Assembly: GCA_016617785.1 (NCBI GenBank) | Contig: JADILM010000001.1 | Span: forward strand, 682,001-746,000 | Direction: 5' to 3' | Length of the DNA: 64,000 nt | From: Sporobolomyces roseus | Taxonomy: Eukaryota; Basidiomycota; Microbotryomycetes; Sporidiobolales; Sporidiobolaceae | Shown here: positions 1 to 11,627 of the stretch, piece by piece | Layout of the letters: each line of letters starts with the position of its first letter | Numbering within the stretch: position 1 is the first letter of the stretch | The notes under the pieces: generated by a model | The model's input: only the letters and a program-made list of their open reading frames with translations | Databases searched by the model: none | Told to the model about the DNA's origin: nothing | Program-made: the position numbers and the translations under genes

Positions 1-1216
1 TGTTCGGGAGATGACGAGTCGAGGTTGGGAGGAATAGTAGGTGTAAGAAGCGGCGAAAGAGAGGAGGAGAACTGGGGAGGCGAGGAAGAAGTTTGGAAGT
101 TGGAGTAAGGTCCAGTAGCGGAACGGTCCGACATCCCTGAGAAATGCGATGACTGAATCAGCTTGCGATCTGCAGAAAGCGAAATGAGGTAACCTTCACT
201 CACCAGTAATGGCTCTGAATCCAACCGTAGCTGAATCCGAATGTCGATGAGCACCAGGACCGTGAGGTACCGGCAGGGGAGCAGTATTCTCGATAGGCGT
301 AGGCTTGAAAAGCGAAGAATGGAGAGGCTGAAATGAGGGAGAGGACGGTTGTTTTGACGATTCCGCTTGCGAGGAGCTGTCCATCGATCAAGACTCTGAG
401 TCAGTCCGGTACAGGCGGGTTCAAGGGTCGAAATAGTGCGAACCTGAATCAAAAACCGATTCTTCCGAAACGGTTCCTCGAGGATGTACCTCCAACCGAA
501 GAATCCCAGTCCTATCACCGCACCCTGCGCTCTGAATGTCGATCCCAATGCGAAGAGTAAAGCTGCTGACAGGTTTTGTCGTCGAACGAACGCGAGCATA
601 CCGGCGAAAGTGAAGAATGCAGCGAAAGGTTCGGTATAGGGAACGGCATGAAGGACTGCTCGAGCTGGAGCGAGGAGAAACAGTATTGAGGTAGCAAAGG
701 AATGTTTCTGGGACGAAGAGAGACCAAGGGTCAACCTAAGAACTGGATTGTCAGCGAAATCAGGAAGAAGAGAAAAGAAAAGGCTCACTTGTTGAGCAAT
801 ACTGCTGCCCCTGTCGTAGCGAACGTCGTGCTGATCATTCCAAATAAGACTGAATCCCCCACAGAAGCCTCTTTTGCGCCCTTGACCCATCTAAGCAGCT
901 CTGCACCTCCTTTGAGTAATATCGGAAGACCTGGAGTGAAAGCCAATCGTTGTTCTTGCGTGTAGCCTTCCTTTGCGATCTCGAGGAAGTACACGGTATC
1001 CCATCTCACGAATGCTTGGCAGAATGGGTTGAGAGGGGAAGAGAGTCGGGCAGCTGAAGCATCGAAAGAGGGGAGGAAGGAATGAGTAGCGAGGAGAGCG
1101 AGAGAAGTGACCAGTCGTAGTAGGAGTGATAGTAAGACTATAGATAGTACGGGTCGATCCAGTAGAGCATATCTCGAGTATGATGTCGTCGACATGAAGC
1201 CAAAAACGAGTTTCAT
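1..1216 (-). CDS. GPI18: GPI mannosyltransferase 2 (PIG-V/Gpi18), 3' end cut off by window
   Basis: Transfers the second mannose to the GPI-anchor precursor on the lumenal side of the ER membrane. At least four exons on the minus strand. Exon 1 (1216 to about 794) encodes a first membrane segment and the family signature RWDTVYFLEIAKEGY followed by AFTPGLP. Exon 2 (from about 736) carries HAVPYTEPFAAFFTF, the conserved PYTEP block. A further exon near 205-390 has an aromatic PFFAFQAYAY region, and the last visible exon (below about 130) has DVGPFRYWTLLQLPNF, matching the conserved C-terminal part of PIG-V. Introns are short, with donors GTGAGC, GTTCGC and GTGAGT. The C-terminus and stop lie outside the window. 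The start is the first ATG of the frame; a second M eight codons on is possible. Family assignment is firm; exon borders are by eye. Confidence 0.88.
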
Positions 1217-1274
1217 CTTCTGAGTTGCTTCACTTCACTCACAATCTTCGGAACGCACTTAGGACGACTTCGAG
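1217..1274. promoter_or_regulatory. 58-bp divergent promoter between GPI18 and the F-box-like gene
   Basis: Only 58 bases separate the two predicted start codons on opposite strands, so the two genes must share promoter DNA, or have transcription starts inside each other's 5' ends. No clear TATA box is seen. If the start of the F-box-like gene lies further downstream than called, the spacer would be somewhat longer. Confidence 0.5.
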
Positions 1275-2845
1275 ATGTCACAAGATGCTATATGTGTCCC
1301 TACCGTAAGTCCCGGTATTCCTGTTGTACTCTCGAAGTGCAATCTCATCTTCCCTCTTTTTCTCAGGTTGATCGATTCTCACGAGATCTTGGACTGCATC
1401 TTCGACCACGCCTATCTCGGCTGGTTCGGGAAATGCGAAAGTCAGCCAATCTCGAAACGTCTTCTTCCCTTCCACCAGCGCGTCCTTCTTTACACTTTCT
1501 CTCCTCACAAATGGAAATCACTCCGTCTCTTCAACCGCGCCATCACTCGTGATCCGACAATGGTCATTCACATCAAGCGTGTGAATCTCGAGTACCTTCA
1601 CATCAAGAGCTGGGAAAGAGGACAGAAGGAAACACGACATGCGGAATCGCTCGCTTCCCTCCTTCGCTCGATTCGCAATGTGGAGGAAATCACATTTGCG
1701 CAGGATCCGAGCGAGATGGCTGTCGTATTCTGGGCCCAGGTCGACCAGCATTCACGTCTCTTCCCGAGGTTGCGTTCGCTAAAAGTGGAAATTCTCAACG
1801 AAGTCCACGGGACTAAAAGTGGAAATTCTCAACGAAGTCCACGGGACACGCTCGCCTACTACTGGACTCAGTCCTCTCCGACATCTTCACACCCTCACAG
1901 AGCTCACGGCTTCTTGGCCCTTCGCATCGACCATCTCTTCGACTCACATTGTTCACCTACCTCTCGTCAAAGAGCTTCACTTCGAAGGAGAAGGCGCTGG
2001 CGAACCGTCCAATCTCGCTCTCATCCTATCCTGCCCCTCTCTTTCCGAGCTCGAATTCTACGACGTACTCGGTAACAACGATCAAGCTTGACGCCATCCT
2101 CCCAAACATTTCCCGAAACATCTCAGAGAACCTCTCGTCTCTCAGCATATCTGGCGAAATCGGCACTCTCATCGACCTCTACCTCAGTCGATTCACTCAT
2201 CTTCGCAATCTTGAGCTCGGCAGAGACAGCTACGGCCCTGACCTCGCTCGACATCTTTCCCCGCTTTCTCTCCTCGAAACTCTTTCCCTCGACCATGCTC
2301 AGCACGATCTCGAAGCTCTCGAGGCGATACTCGATGGACCCTATCGCCTCAGACTACCTCTCACTCTCGAACTCAAGTTCAAACTAGACGAACGAGGTAC
2401 TCGAATCGATCCGGATGTCAAGAGAGAAAGGGGAATTTGGGACGATTTCTGGTGGTGGGGCGAACCGCGTTACGATGGGGGACACCTAGAACATCTCGAG
2501 GCGTTGATTGAGAGGGCAAGAACCCGTGGGATCTATGTTTACGGAGAAGCAACGAAAAGGAGGGCAGCTACTGAGGTTTACCTCGTCGAGCTGTTCAATC
2601 GTTCAGTTCTTGACCTTGGATCGGAGCGAGGTCACGAACGCCTCGACACCGCTCACACCGCGGCTTCAGAGTACAACTACGCTCTTCCTCGCTTCAACCT
2701 CGACAAGATCTCTCTCGGAACTAGTAATATCGTCAAAATTCCAGTTCCAGATCAAGATTGGTTCGTCCTGAGCATGGATCCGAAAGGGACCGAGGATGCT
2801 GAGGGAGATCACGGGGCGATTTCAGCTACTGTACAGGAGGTATAG
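1275..2845 (+). pseudogene. F-box-like/LRR-type protein gene with frameshifting 34-bp tandem duplication
   Basis: The N-terminal half looks like a fungal F-box-type protein: LIDSHEILDCIFDHAYL followed by an ISKRLLPFHQRVLLYTF block, then leucine-rich segments (RLRSLKVEILNEV, HLPLVKELHFEGEG, FTHLRNLELG). A direct repeat of period 34 at 1779-1847 shifts the frame after NEVHGT. Read with only one copy, the LRR-like frame continues smoothly (1819 to about 2068). The next frame change, near 2069-2123, is explained by an ordinary 55-nt intron (GTAACA to CTCAG, with CTTGAC inside) that joins in frame to ENLSSLSISGEIG, so only the duplication breaks the gene. The C-terminal half (2124-2845) is open. 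The 5' end is uncertain: a GTAAGT...CTCAG intron-like stretch (1305-1366) lies after the first ten codons but does not join in frame. Either a recently broken gene, an allele, or an assembly error. Substrate unknown. Confidence 0.6.
1779..1847 (+). repeat. 34-bp perfect tandem duplication inside a coding region
   Basis: Two adjacent identical copies, 1779-1812 and 1813-1846, with the match continuing one base to 1847. Each copy begins CTAAAAGTGGAAATTC. Because 34 is not a multiple of three, the reading frame of the surrounding F-box-like gene is shifted by one base. Confidence 0.95.
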
Positions 2846-3253
2846 CTGGCTGGAGGAGAAGGAAGGAAGCTTTGTACGATGTCGTCTCTTTTCAAGCAGT
2901 TCGAAATTCGTTCGTTTCTTTTATAGCTGTCAGGCTTCACGCCCGAGACTGCGCGAATCGTCGATTTGAGACGCTCTGCTCTCCGTTGTGTCGAGCCTAG
3001 TGCGACTGAGCGGTCGGCGGAGGTATATTAGAGAAAGTTTCGAAAGACCGAAAGACAATCGAGATTTCTCCTCTTCCACTCGTTTTCGCAACTTTTCCTC
3101 GCTACTCTGCTTATCTGAGATGGTATAGAGCCGCCCCTTGTATTCGCTTGTCTCTACTGAAGTTGGGCGAATGTTGATGAAATTGAAAATCATCTTGCGA
3201 ATCTTCTCTTTCCTCCACTTTTCGCCTGGCGCTCGTCACAACTCTACAGGACC
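2846..3253. other. Intergenic, 408 bp upstream of ROT1
   Basis: Contains the 3' end of the F-box-like transcript and the ROT1 promoter. Short ORFs on the minus strand here (2930-3193, 3111-3296) lack homology that I recognise and no splice pattern supports them. No clear regulatory motif seen. Confidence 0.4.
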
Positions 3254-4541
3254 ATGTCACCTTCCACTCTTTCAAGCGCGTCCGCGTCATCACCACTGCG
3301 AGCGCTGGTCGCTCTCCTCTCAGCAGCGATCCTTCCTCTCCTTTACTTGGCGACTCCGACCAACGCAGCTACTCAAGCAGATATCATTGGAACTTGGAGT
3401 ACAGGGAATGCTGCAGTATTGACAGGTCCTGTAAGCTCTCACTCCCCTCCTCTTCTTTGAGCGGGAGAAAGGTGGAAACAAAGTCGCGTATCGATCAACT
3501 GTGAAGGCTGGCTAGCGTATAGAGCAGGCCAGGAACTCGGGAGATCACAGTGATTGATGAAAAGGTCTATCTTCCTCGTAGACACGAACTGTCAACGATT
3601 ACAACATCTTTCGAATCAGAGGAGGTTCTAGCAAGCTAACTTTCCTCTCCTCTCTTTGCAGAGCTTCGGAAGACCGTTCAACAACTCGTTCAATTACCCG
3701 ACAGTGGCAGGCTACTCATTCTCGTTCACTGAAGAAGGTTACTTTGAACAAGCGCAGTGTGAGATTTAGAATTTCTGCTCTCTACAGTCTATCCTTATGG
3801 CTGACCTATTCTCGTTCAATGCACAGTCACCTGGAACTCGAATGCGACTCATCACAATTGTATCGAAGCGGTAGTCATTTGGCAACACGTAAGTTTTATC
3901 TTTGACTTAGCCTTTTCTTGCCCGAGTTCGTCGCTCGCAAGCAGCTGTCGATCCTTCTTCCGCTAACAATTCCCGTTGAATTGATCACTGATGATGTATT
4001 GACATGCTCTAGGGGAACTACACGATTCACAACAACGGAAGTCTGACAACCGACCCCTCAGTTTTCCCCGGTGACGGTCGAATCCAAGTACAGAATGCTT
4101 GTGCCGCTACCACTACCAATATCTATTACTATTCAGAACCTGGACTATACGCCAACTTTGTTGTTGGCGATTGGAGAGGACAAGACATGATGCGAGTGAG
4201 TTCTCGAATCCCTTTTTTCGATTCGTACGCCAAAGATCGACTCACTGACTCGATGCGCCCATCTCCTCCGTTCACAGCTCGCTCAATGTACGCTTCAGCT
4301 GAATTGTTGATTTGTCGAAGAGAGTGGAACTAACTTGTGATTGCTTTCTTGAGAAACAGTCGACGGTCAATTGATGCCTCGTATGTTCCTCGTTTCGAGG
4401 GATCCCACACCTTACATGTTCCCTACCGAGTACATCACGTAAGTTCGCAATCTCTCCGTCTTCACCCCTCGGGAGCAAGATCTAATGCTTTTTCGCTCTC
4501 GCAGAAACTCCTCGACTGGTACTTTCGAGCTGGGGCACTAG
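3254..4541 (+). CDS. ROT1: ROT1-like ER protein-folding factor
   Basis: ROT1 is an essential fungal ER chaperone-like protein needed for folding of secretory and cell-wall glycoproteins. Seven exons read through in frame: 3254-3430, 3662-3758, 3827-3888, 4013-4195, 4278-4287, 4360-4438, 4505-4541, giving 214 aa. Residues 1-38 are a signal peptide (hydrophobic core LRALVALLSAAILPLLYLA). Family blocks follow: DIIGTWSTGNAAVLTGP, GYSFSFTEEGYFEQA, a CIEAVVIWQHGNYT segment, and FDGQLMPRMFLV with PYMFPTEY near the C-terminus. Several N-glycosylation sequons are present (NNS, NAT, NYT, NGS). Exon 5 is a 10-nt microexon. Yeast Rot1 ends in a membrane anchor; here the protein stops at GTFELGH with no hydrophobic tail, so it may be soluble in the ER lumen or have an alternative last exon. 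Confidence 0.88.
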
Positions 4542-5318
4542 ATCTCCTTATCGCACCCATCTCTCTCTCCCTTCGCATTGCACAATGACTCTATATAGAC
4601 CTTTACGAACTCGCACTGTATACCCATTTTTGATATCGTTTTACTCGTTTTCCCTCCCCACCACTCGCGAGACATCCCTCAACTGCATGATCGTTTGCTT
4701 CCTCTAATCGATGGACATCCTGACGCTTATCGCACGCAGCTAGTTCGCATCGAACGGTTAGGAAGGGAAGTGCGGTCTGGATTATTCCAGTTGCGATGAA
4801 AGTGCGTCAAACATGTCGCAAAGTCGCAAGGGGAAGATACCATTCTCCCTCTCTGACGAACTTCTCAGCGACTGACAACAGACAGACGGGTTCGAAGAGT
4901 TGCGCGAGCTTCCATCGGACGATGCACTGCGCTCGCCAACGGTTTTCGGTCTTTGAAAGGGAAATCCATTTTGATCTTCTCGCTGAATTACCAACTGACC
5001 CTTCTCGTTGCTAAATTGTGATCGACGAGACAAGCCGAACGACTTTTTAGTCTCAAAAGATTCGCGAGATTGAGCCGACCGATTTCGCTGCGTTCTTTCT
5101 CTTCTCTCCCTTTCTTCCTCTGCAATCTCGCCAGTCATCGCTTATCGAATAGCAGATATCGATCGACGAGTACACTTACCATCTACAGCCTATACCTCGA
5201 GTGAGCTTTCGCTCCTTTCAAACTTCTTTCCCCTCATCCGAAATCCGATCTCGCAGATTTTTGGGCAGTGCAAGTACTGACTCTTCGCTCTGTCTCCTTC
5301 AATAGCTACTTACACGCT
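4542..5318. other. Intergenic and 5' leader, 777 bp, with probable 5'UTR intron
   Basis: No convincing gene. A minus-strand ORF at 4782-5138 is low-complexity Ser/Arg/Glu and has no splice support. Just before the next start codon a probable 5'UTR intron ends at CCTTCAATAG (5304), with CTGAC in it. A TCGCAGATTT motif at 5251-5260 matches motifs in other promoters of this window. Confidence 0.4.
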
Positions 5319-7203
5319 ATGCCTACGACTCTATTGAGACGTCTAAGGTCACCATCAAACAGCACAAAATCTCGCTCTACTTCCGAAACTTCACCGAATT
5401 CGCTTCATCTCAACAACTCTTTGAAATCGCCTCTCAATACTCCATCGTTCCTTCCTGCTTCTTCACCATCGAATCAGATTCGTACTCTACCCACCAAGAT
5501 CGGATACGCAGAAATCGATCAACAAGATTCACCTTGCGATTCCGAGTTGAAACATACTTCTTTCGAAGGTCACTCGACTGGAGAGGAGGGAGCTAGGGAG
5601 GGAGTCAGAAGAGAATGGATTGACGTTAGCTCGCCGGCTGTGGGAGAGGAATGGGAGAATTCAGCAAGGAAACCACAACCGAATTCTTCCCAAGATTTCG
5701 CAACTATCCCTCGTTCACAGTCGTCACCTCTACCTACCGATCTTTCGATTCGACATTCACATACTCGACATCGCTCTCATCACTCTCACTCTCGATCACG
5801 CTCACGCTCACGCTCTCGTTCACGCAGCCGACAACGATCTTCCCCTTCCCTTTCCTCCTCAGTTCCCGCTTCGACTGCTTCTCCCTTCCCGTGGTCTCGT
5901 CGTCAGAGTCTACCTTCGACGATTAGTTCCTCTTCTTCACTCTCGGCATCGTCATTCTCATCATTCGGTACCAGCATCAAGACTTGTGTCGATTCGAGAG
6001 GGAGGAAAGTCCTAGCTCGTCGCGATACGAACGCTCAAGATCCTCCTCCTCGTTACGCGAGACATCGAAGTGGAGTATTTGGAGTTGGAGAAGAGAGCGA
6101 AGGGGACAGAGTGGAAGGAAAGGTGGATGAATCGATTGAAGGAGATGAGAAAAGTCAAAAACTGCAGCACGCACCAAATCGACCTCCTCTGCTACCCCTC
6201 CTCATTCCTCAATCGACTACTTCCCATCTTGAATCGAACTGCTCTTCCCCTCGCTCACCTGCCTCAGTCTCGCCTCGAAATACTCGTCGTCGAGAACCTC
6301 ACCCGATCGCTACTTTCTATCCCCCTCCTCCCCTCATTCCTCTGCCGCAATCCGCCTTCTCCACCTTCTCTTCGCACGTTACCTCAGGCTCGAAAGATCT
6401 CTCCCGCCGTCGTTCGAGCGTTCTTCGTCGCTCTTCGACTCAATCACAATCTAGCAAACTCTCACGTTCGACAAGCATCTACGTTCCGATGATGCAAGCT
6501 TCACCTCCTCGTGACGAATCGTCGTCGCCTCTTCCCTTCGACGAAGCTTACTCTCCGAACTCTCTCTTTCCTCCGACGCCTCCCCGCTCGCCTACTCTCA
6601 GCGTCGACTCCACCTCTACTGGGTATTCCAGCGATCCACTTCTCGTCATCGCTTCAAATCCGGTCGTCGCAGGCTCGAAACCTTCGTTCGAAGACTACTC
6701 AATTGTCGCAAATCCTCCTCCTCAAAGTCGACGAACTTCTCTCATCTCGTTCGACATCCCTATCTCTCCTCTCACACCTTCTCGACTCGAAGAAACTCCT
6801 GAGCACGTCAGCTCGAAAGATACGGGTCCACCACGCTCGCCTCGAACCTCTTCGACTCCACCCGTAGCTCTAAATCGTTATCGTCAACCTCATCAACGTT
6901 CGTATTCGGAAGGTTACCCCAGCAAGTATAGCGCTGGTTCGCACGTTATGAAGATTCCTACAACCGTGTTGGAGAATCAGAATCGACAAAACAGTTTCGC
7001 AAAATTGAATCTCAAGGTAGGTCCCAGCTTCGCGACTTTACAGAAGGAGCCACGCTGATCACTTGACGACGAAACAGCTCGCAAACCCAGATGCACCTGC
7101 AAGACCTCCCAAATCGCCACTTCGCAAAGTCTCTACCTCGTCCCTCGTTTCGAATTCTCCCACTCATTCACAAAATGAGAATCGCATTACTCTCCAAGCT
7201 TGA
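5319..7203 (+). CDS. Ser/Pro/Arg-rich protein of unknown function
   Basis: I do not recognise this protein. It has two exons (5319-7016 and 7078-7203), joined through a 61-nt intron with GTAGGT donor and AACAG acceptor, giving about 607 aa. It looks intrinsically disordered: long Ser/Pro tracts, a perfect RS-dipeptide run (HSRSRSRSRSRSRSR, near residues 155-175), and repeated basic Ser motifs such as RRRSSVLRRSS and RRTSLISF that could be kinase sites. The conserved-looking part is the C-terminal third, with FDEAYSPNSLFPPTPP, KPSFEDYSIV and a tail of RPPKSPLRKVSTSSLV. The first ATG after a probable 5'UTR intron was chosen as start. An RS run can mean an RNA-processing role or simply a microsatellite; I do not assign one. 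Confidence 0.65.
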
Positions 7204-7817
7204 TCAATCCATTCTTTTCCTTTCGTGTCACCTATTAACCTTCTCTCATCATCGCTAGTCGACTCGCCCTTCTTCTCTGATCTCTCGAATCCGGATTCCC
7301 CTCCGCTTTCCTGTGTTTTCGTAAACCCTGTAGCTTGATACCCCTGACCACCTCGTCGCTCGTTCCTCTTCAGTACCCTCACAGACACTTCGTTACCTAC
7401 TTCCCTTTCATATTCGCATCCCTTATATCCTCGTTCGTCGATTGTACCTTACCCTCTGCACTTCTGCCTTCCTGTCCCTCTTTTTACTCAGTTGTAGCCA
7501 TCCATGTTCCCTTTGTTAGTTTGAACCAATAAGGACAGAATCACTCGTTCACTGGAGGAAGAGGTTAGAGAGCCAAGTGTGAACATTGCGAAATTAGAGA
7601 GAGTTTGCGTAAAGGTGAGATTTCTACAAAGGTGGTAATATGAATTAGGGAGAACTAGAAGGGATATGTAAGTGCGACAAAGAAAGATATGAAAAGCGAG
7701 AGAGAAGAGGATATCGAGATTTGCGAGAATTTGTTGCGTGAGTTTTTTGCGAAAGTGGAGAAGAAGAAAGTGCTGAATTAGGCGAGTGAGTATTGCGAGT
7801 GTTGCTGTTGAGACGTT
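7204..7817. other. Convergent intergenic region, 614 bp
   Basis: Lies between two stop codons (plus gene ending at 7203, minus gene ending at 7818) and so should hold both 3'UTRs and polyadenylation sites. Short ORFs on both strands (7335-7532 plus, 7645-7905 minus) show no recognisable domain. Nothing else seen. Confidence 0.4.
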
Positions 7818-10800
7818 TTAACCGAATGCGTGGAATGCGAATAAACCATCCTCCCTTCCAATCAATCCGTCTCCCCTTAGAACCTCCATTTTCCTCGCAT
7901 GCCAACCAACTTCGGAAGTGACTAGACCTCTTTGAGCTGTGAGACGTCCGAGTGCTTGTCGACGAGGATGATCGCGAGGGAGGTGAAGGAGTTCTCGAGG
8001 TCGAGGATAGGTCGGATGTTGCGAGATACGAGACATCGTTGCCGTATCGACATACCTGCGAAAAGGAGAGCGTTGCAAGTCAGTTTCGCTTGCTCGAGAA
8101 GTGGTGAAGAAGAGAGTGACGTACCATCCACGACGACCTTTGCCTCGAATAGGTTTCCAATCTCCTGCTCCTCCTTGTACCAACTCGAGACTCTTCTCAT
8201 CGAGTTCAACCACCCTCAAATTCGTCGCCCTCAGAGCCAACAAGAAGTTCGCTTCTTCTGGATCCGAACTCGCTGGGAGAACGCTCGCACAGCTTGCGAG
8301 AAGGATTGTGTGAAGTTCCATGACACTGATCGTTGGTTGTCCAATAGCGGTTCGTCGACGTGAGGAGATAGTTTGTCCAGCGTTCGAAGGGCACGAGTTC
8401 GAGAGGTCGAGAACTTCGACAGCTTGTGCCTTGGTCGTAAGGAAGGAAGCTACTCCAGCCATCGTGAGTTGTCGACAAGAAGCGAGTCCGAGTTCGATGA
8501 GGTGAGGTTGAGGTGCCATCATTTCGGTGAGAAGTTGATCGTTCATAGGGGTCGAAGAGAGGTCTAGAGTGCGAAGTTTGCCGGAGGTGAAGGCGGGGGA
8601 AACGGTGAGGATAAGTCGAAGTTCAGGTCGTTCGAGAGGAGAAGGGTAAGTTCCATCTCCAAACAACGACAAGTCTGTCAATTCGCTGACTACCTCTCCT
8701 GCGCCCCAACTCTCATGATCATCATCACTGATTCCTGCCATTGTCGTCAACGGAGGGCAGTCGCCGCAGAACAACCCGAGAATCGCTGGGCCGGTAACGA
8801 GTCGACAACGGGCGAGACTGAGAGCCTTGAGACGCATCTTACGACCTCCGATCCCATTCTGACCAGCGAGAGCGAGACCTTTGAGGAGGATGGGTGAAGT
8901 GAGAGTCGATGCGAGATCGAGATGGGTAAGATAGGGGAAGGAGAGGACGAAAGCCGTGAGAAGGTGCGAAGGAAGGAGGGAAGAAGCGAGACCGAGTCGT
9001 CGAAGGTGAGGGAAGAAGGTGCGGTTGAGAGTACGTTCTTCGTAGAAACCCATTCGGAGGGAGCGCATGCTTGGAGTACGTCCTCCGATCGAAGGGTTCG
9101 TGTCGAGATCTTCATCGCTGTCCTCCTCTTCCTCGTTGAGCGAGATATGATGAAGAAGGGGAGGTCCTAGTTTGTACTTCTTGACAAAGTCGTCCATTGC
9201 TGCGACGAAGACTCGACTGATGCAACCGCAGAGATCGAATCCTCGCAGTGGTCGAACTCCTAGACTGCCCTCGAGAACTTGCACCACTCGCTTCGGAACG
9301 TCTCGATGATAGTCGTAACGTCCAGAGACCGATGCGGGAACAGAGGAAGATCGTTCACTTGGTGCGATTGAGCGAGATCTAGGAATTGGTTGAGGCGAGT
9401 GGAAAGGAGCAGGAACAGAGGCTGATCGATTGCCGAAAGTGTTCGCTGGACCCAAAGATCGTTCGAAACGTTGTCGAGCTCGTTGACTTGGAGTGATGGG
9501 CAATCCTCGATTCCTTCCAAATCGCTCTCGACCACGATCCTCCTCCTCATCGGCCGAGTACTCGTCGTCGCTGCTTTCGACTGCTCGAGGTGGAGCGAAA
9601 GCAGATCCCGAAGATCGTCGTTGTAAACCGAAAGTGGGTCGTCCAGGTCTCCTTCCTACAGGCGTTCGAGCACCTCCATCACTCATGACACTATCTACAT
9701 CTGCTCCACCTTCGTTGTCACTATCCTCCTGCACCATCGTTTCGTCCTCCTCCGCGATACTGCTTGAAACGGAGCCGGATCGAGTTCTGGCATCGTCGGG
9801 AGATCGAGAATGAGAAGATTGCAAGTGACGATAGTGGAAAGGTTCGAGAGGGGACAGAGATATAGCGTTCAGAGTCGAAGGGGAAGCGAAGATGTCGGTT
9901 CGATCGGATTCGGAGGATGAGGCGAAATCGGAAAGGTCGCTCTCGTGCATGAAAGCCGGTTCCTCCGGTTCTTCATACTCTGCGAGATAACCTCCACGGA
10001 ACAAGAGCTCCTCGAGGACTTCGACAGTGATGGACGAATCCATGTACTCGGTGAATCCGACAGCTTCGAGACGACCCAAAGAAGGTTGCTTCTTCTTTTG
10101 ACCAGATTCGTCGTAATCGTCAGCTGATGTGTGCGTAAAGTAGTCGTCCTCGTCCTCATCGTTGAGGTTCTTGACGAGCGGGAAGTCGAGATTTCGTTGT
10201 CCAAGTCGGAAACCACGAAGGAGAGTGAGGAGTCGTTCGGTCGTGACGAATCGTTCGTTGAGGGATTGGTAGATGGTGCGATTGAGACCAGTCGATCGGA
10301 AACGGGAGAAGTTGAGAGTCTTGGTATGAAGGAGAGGAGAGTCGGCAGGAGCGAGATCGGGAAGGATTTTGGGAGTTGGCAAATTTGCTAAACGAAAAAT
10401 ACGAGATCATCAGCTCAACTTACGTGACAGCGTGGCGAGATAGTGTACTTACGATGAGAGTCGTCAATCATAGCACCATCCGCTCGATCGCTTCCTGCCA
10501 TCATGCCCCACCGTTCTTCCTCAGTTGGCGAGATACTCATCTTTTGACCTAAAATTCCATCGATCGCGGCAGATCCCGATGTCGGAACCGGAGGTTGCAT
10601 CTCCCAGCCTAAACCTGAACCCTCCTGTTTAAAGTTGAGGCCTAAAGTAGTATCGATCTTGGCGGAATTCATCCTTGCGTAAAGAGGTCGCTCATACTGA
10701 ATCTTCCCACTGTATTCCTCTGCCGTTCTGAGAATACTTTCGAACGACCTGGGAGTACCGAACGAGACTTTTCTCCATAATGCCCTCGTCGCCTCTGCAC

Positions 10801-11215
10801 CCCAAGTCTTTCCAACTAAAGCGAGAGCTGAGAGAGTTTCCTTTGCTTGATAATTCGGAGATTCAGCGAAACGAGGGGCGGCATTTGGGTAAGGAGGAGG
10901 TCGTAGTTCGAGGTAAGGGTCGGGATCTGGGAATGCCGAAGGGAGGGGCACCAAAGTGTACCAAAGATGGTGAACGATCAATGCGATAATTTCTGGAGGG
11001 AAATCTCCTATCGTGCGAGTATAGGTCGAAGTGGATCTGTTGAACGAGGGAGGACGATCGAAAGTCGGAGTACTAACATCTTCTTGTCGATGAGGAGAGG
11101 AAGAATCAAGGGATAATTGTTCGAGAATGGGAAGTTGAGGAAGTTGTTTGGGAGGTGAAGTTGGAGTAGTTTGGGCTGTAGAGCTAGCTGTAGGCGTGTC
11201 CATAGAATGATTCAA
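7818..11215 (-). CDS. F-box/LRR protein
   Basis: Likely substrate-recognition subunit of an SCF ubiquitin ligase. Three exons on the minus strand: 11215 to about 10454, about 10387 to 8126, and the last ending at 7818. Joins are in frame (DSH to PNLPTPKILPDLAP; GW to YVDTATMSRISQHP). Exon 1 holds an F-box-like stretch, DFPPEIIALIVHHLW, then ALVGKTWGAEATRALWRKV. The middle has a disordered acidic/Ser region, then leucine-rich repeats: FFPHLRRLGLASS, FPYLTHLDLAST, RLKALSLARCRLV, LRTLDLSSTPMND, HLIELGLASCRQLT, AVEVLDLSNSCPSN. The C-terminal FHAFG tail is preceded by a region rich in Arg and His. Target proteins cannot be read from sequence. A second in-frame ATG lies four codons after the chosen start. 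Confidence 0.75.
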
Positions 11216-11627
11216 CCTACTCTATCCTTTCGTACCTAGTCGTAAAGTTGTAGATCGCTCGAAAGGAGAGGGGGAAGATTTCGAGGGATGCCGTTCAAAA
11301 GGAGAGGGGAGGGAGACCTCCGATAGAAGGTGTAGATGAAGGGTGGAGGCTGAACTTCTGGCGAGGGAGATAGCTCGGCCGAGCAAGATCGACGAAGAAG
11401 GGGGAAAAAAGAACGAGAGAAAGTTACTTTTTCAACAAAAAATCTGCACAAGTCGAAATCAGCGACCGATTTTCGCGAGTGACAATCTCCCTCCTACTTC
11501 CCATAAAGTCTCTCAATGCTCGTTCGTGAGGAAAGCGTGAACTGTGAGAACCGAAAGTCTAAAAATGCATAGAAAACGACGACTCGCGATCATTTTCGCT
11601 CGCAAAAAGTGAGCTACGAATAACCAT
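11216..11627. other. Intergenic, 412 bp
   Basis: Between two minus-strand genes: promoter of the F-box/LRR gene and 3' region of the next gene. Contains AT/GC-mixed stretches with TTTTCGC motifs near 11468 and 11591. No supported ORF. Confidence 0.35.

Noticed and set aside
2069..2123. Second apparent frameshift in the F-box-like gene
   Set aside because: A 55-nt GT-AG intron with a CTTGAC branch-like site joins the two frames, so no mutation is needed.
4782..5138. 118-aa minus-strand ORF
   Set aside because: Low-complexity Ser/Arg/Glu, no splice or domain support; lies in the 5' leader of the next gene.
5770..5835. TCACGCTCACGC repeat as a possible mobile or CRISPR-like array
   Set aside because: It is an in-frame microsatellite coding an RS run; no spacers.
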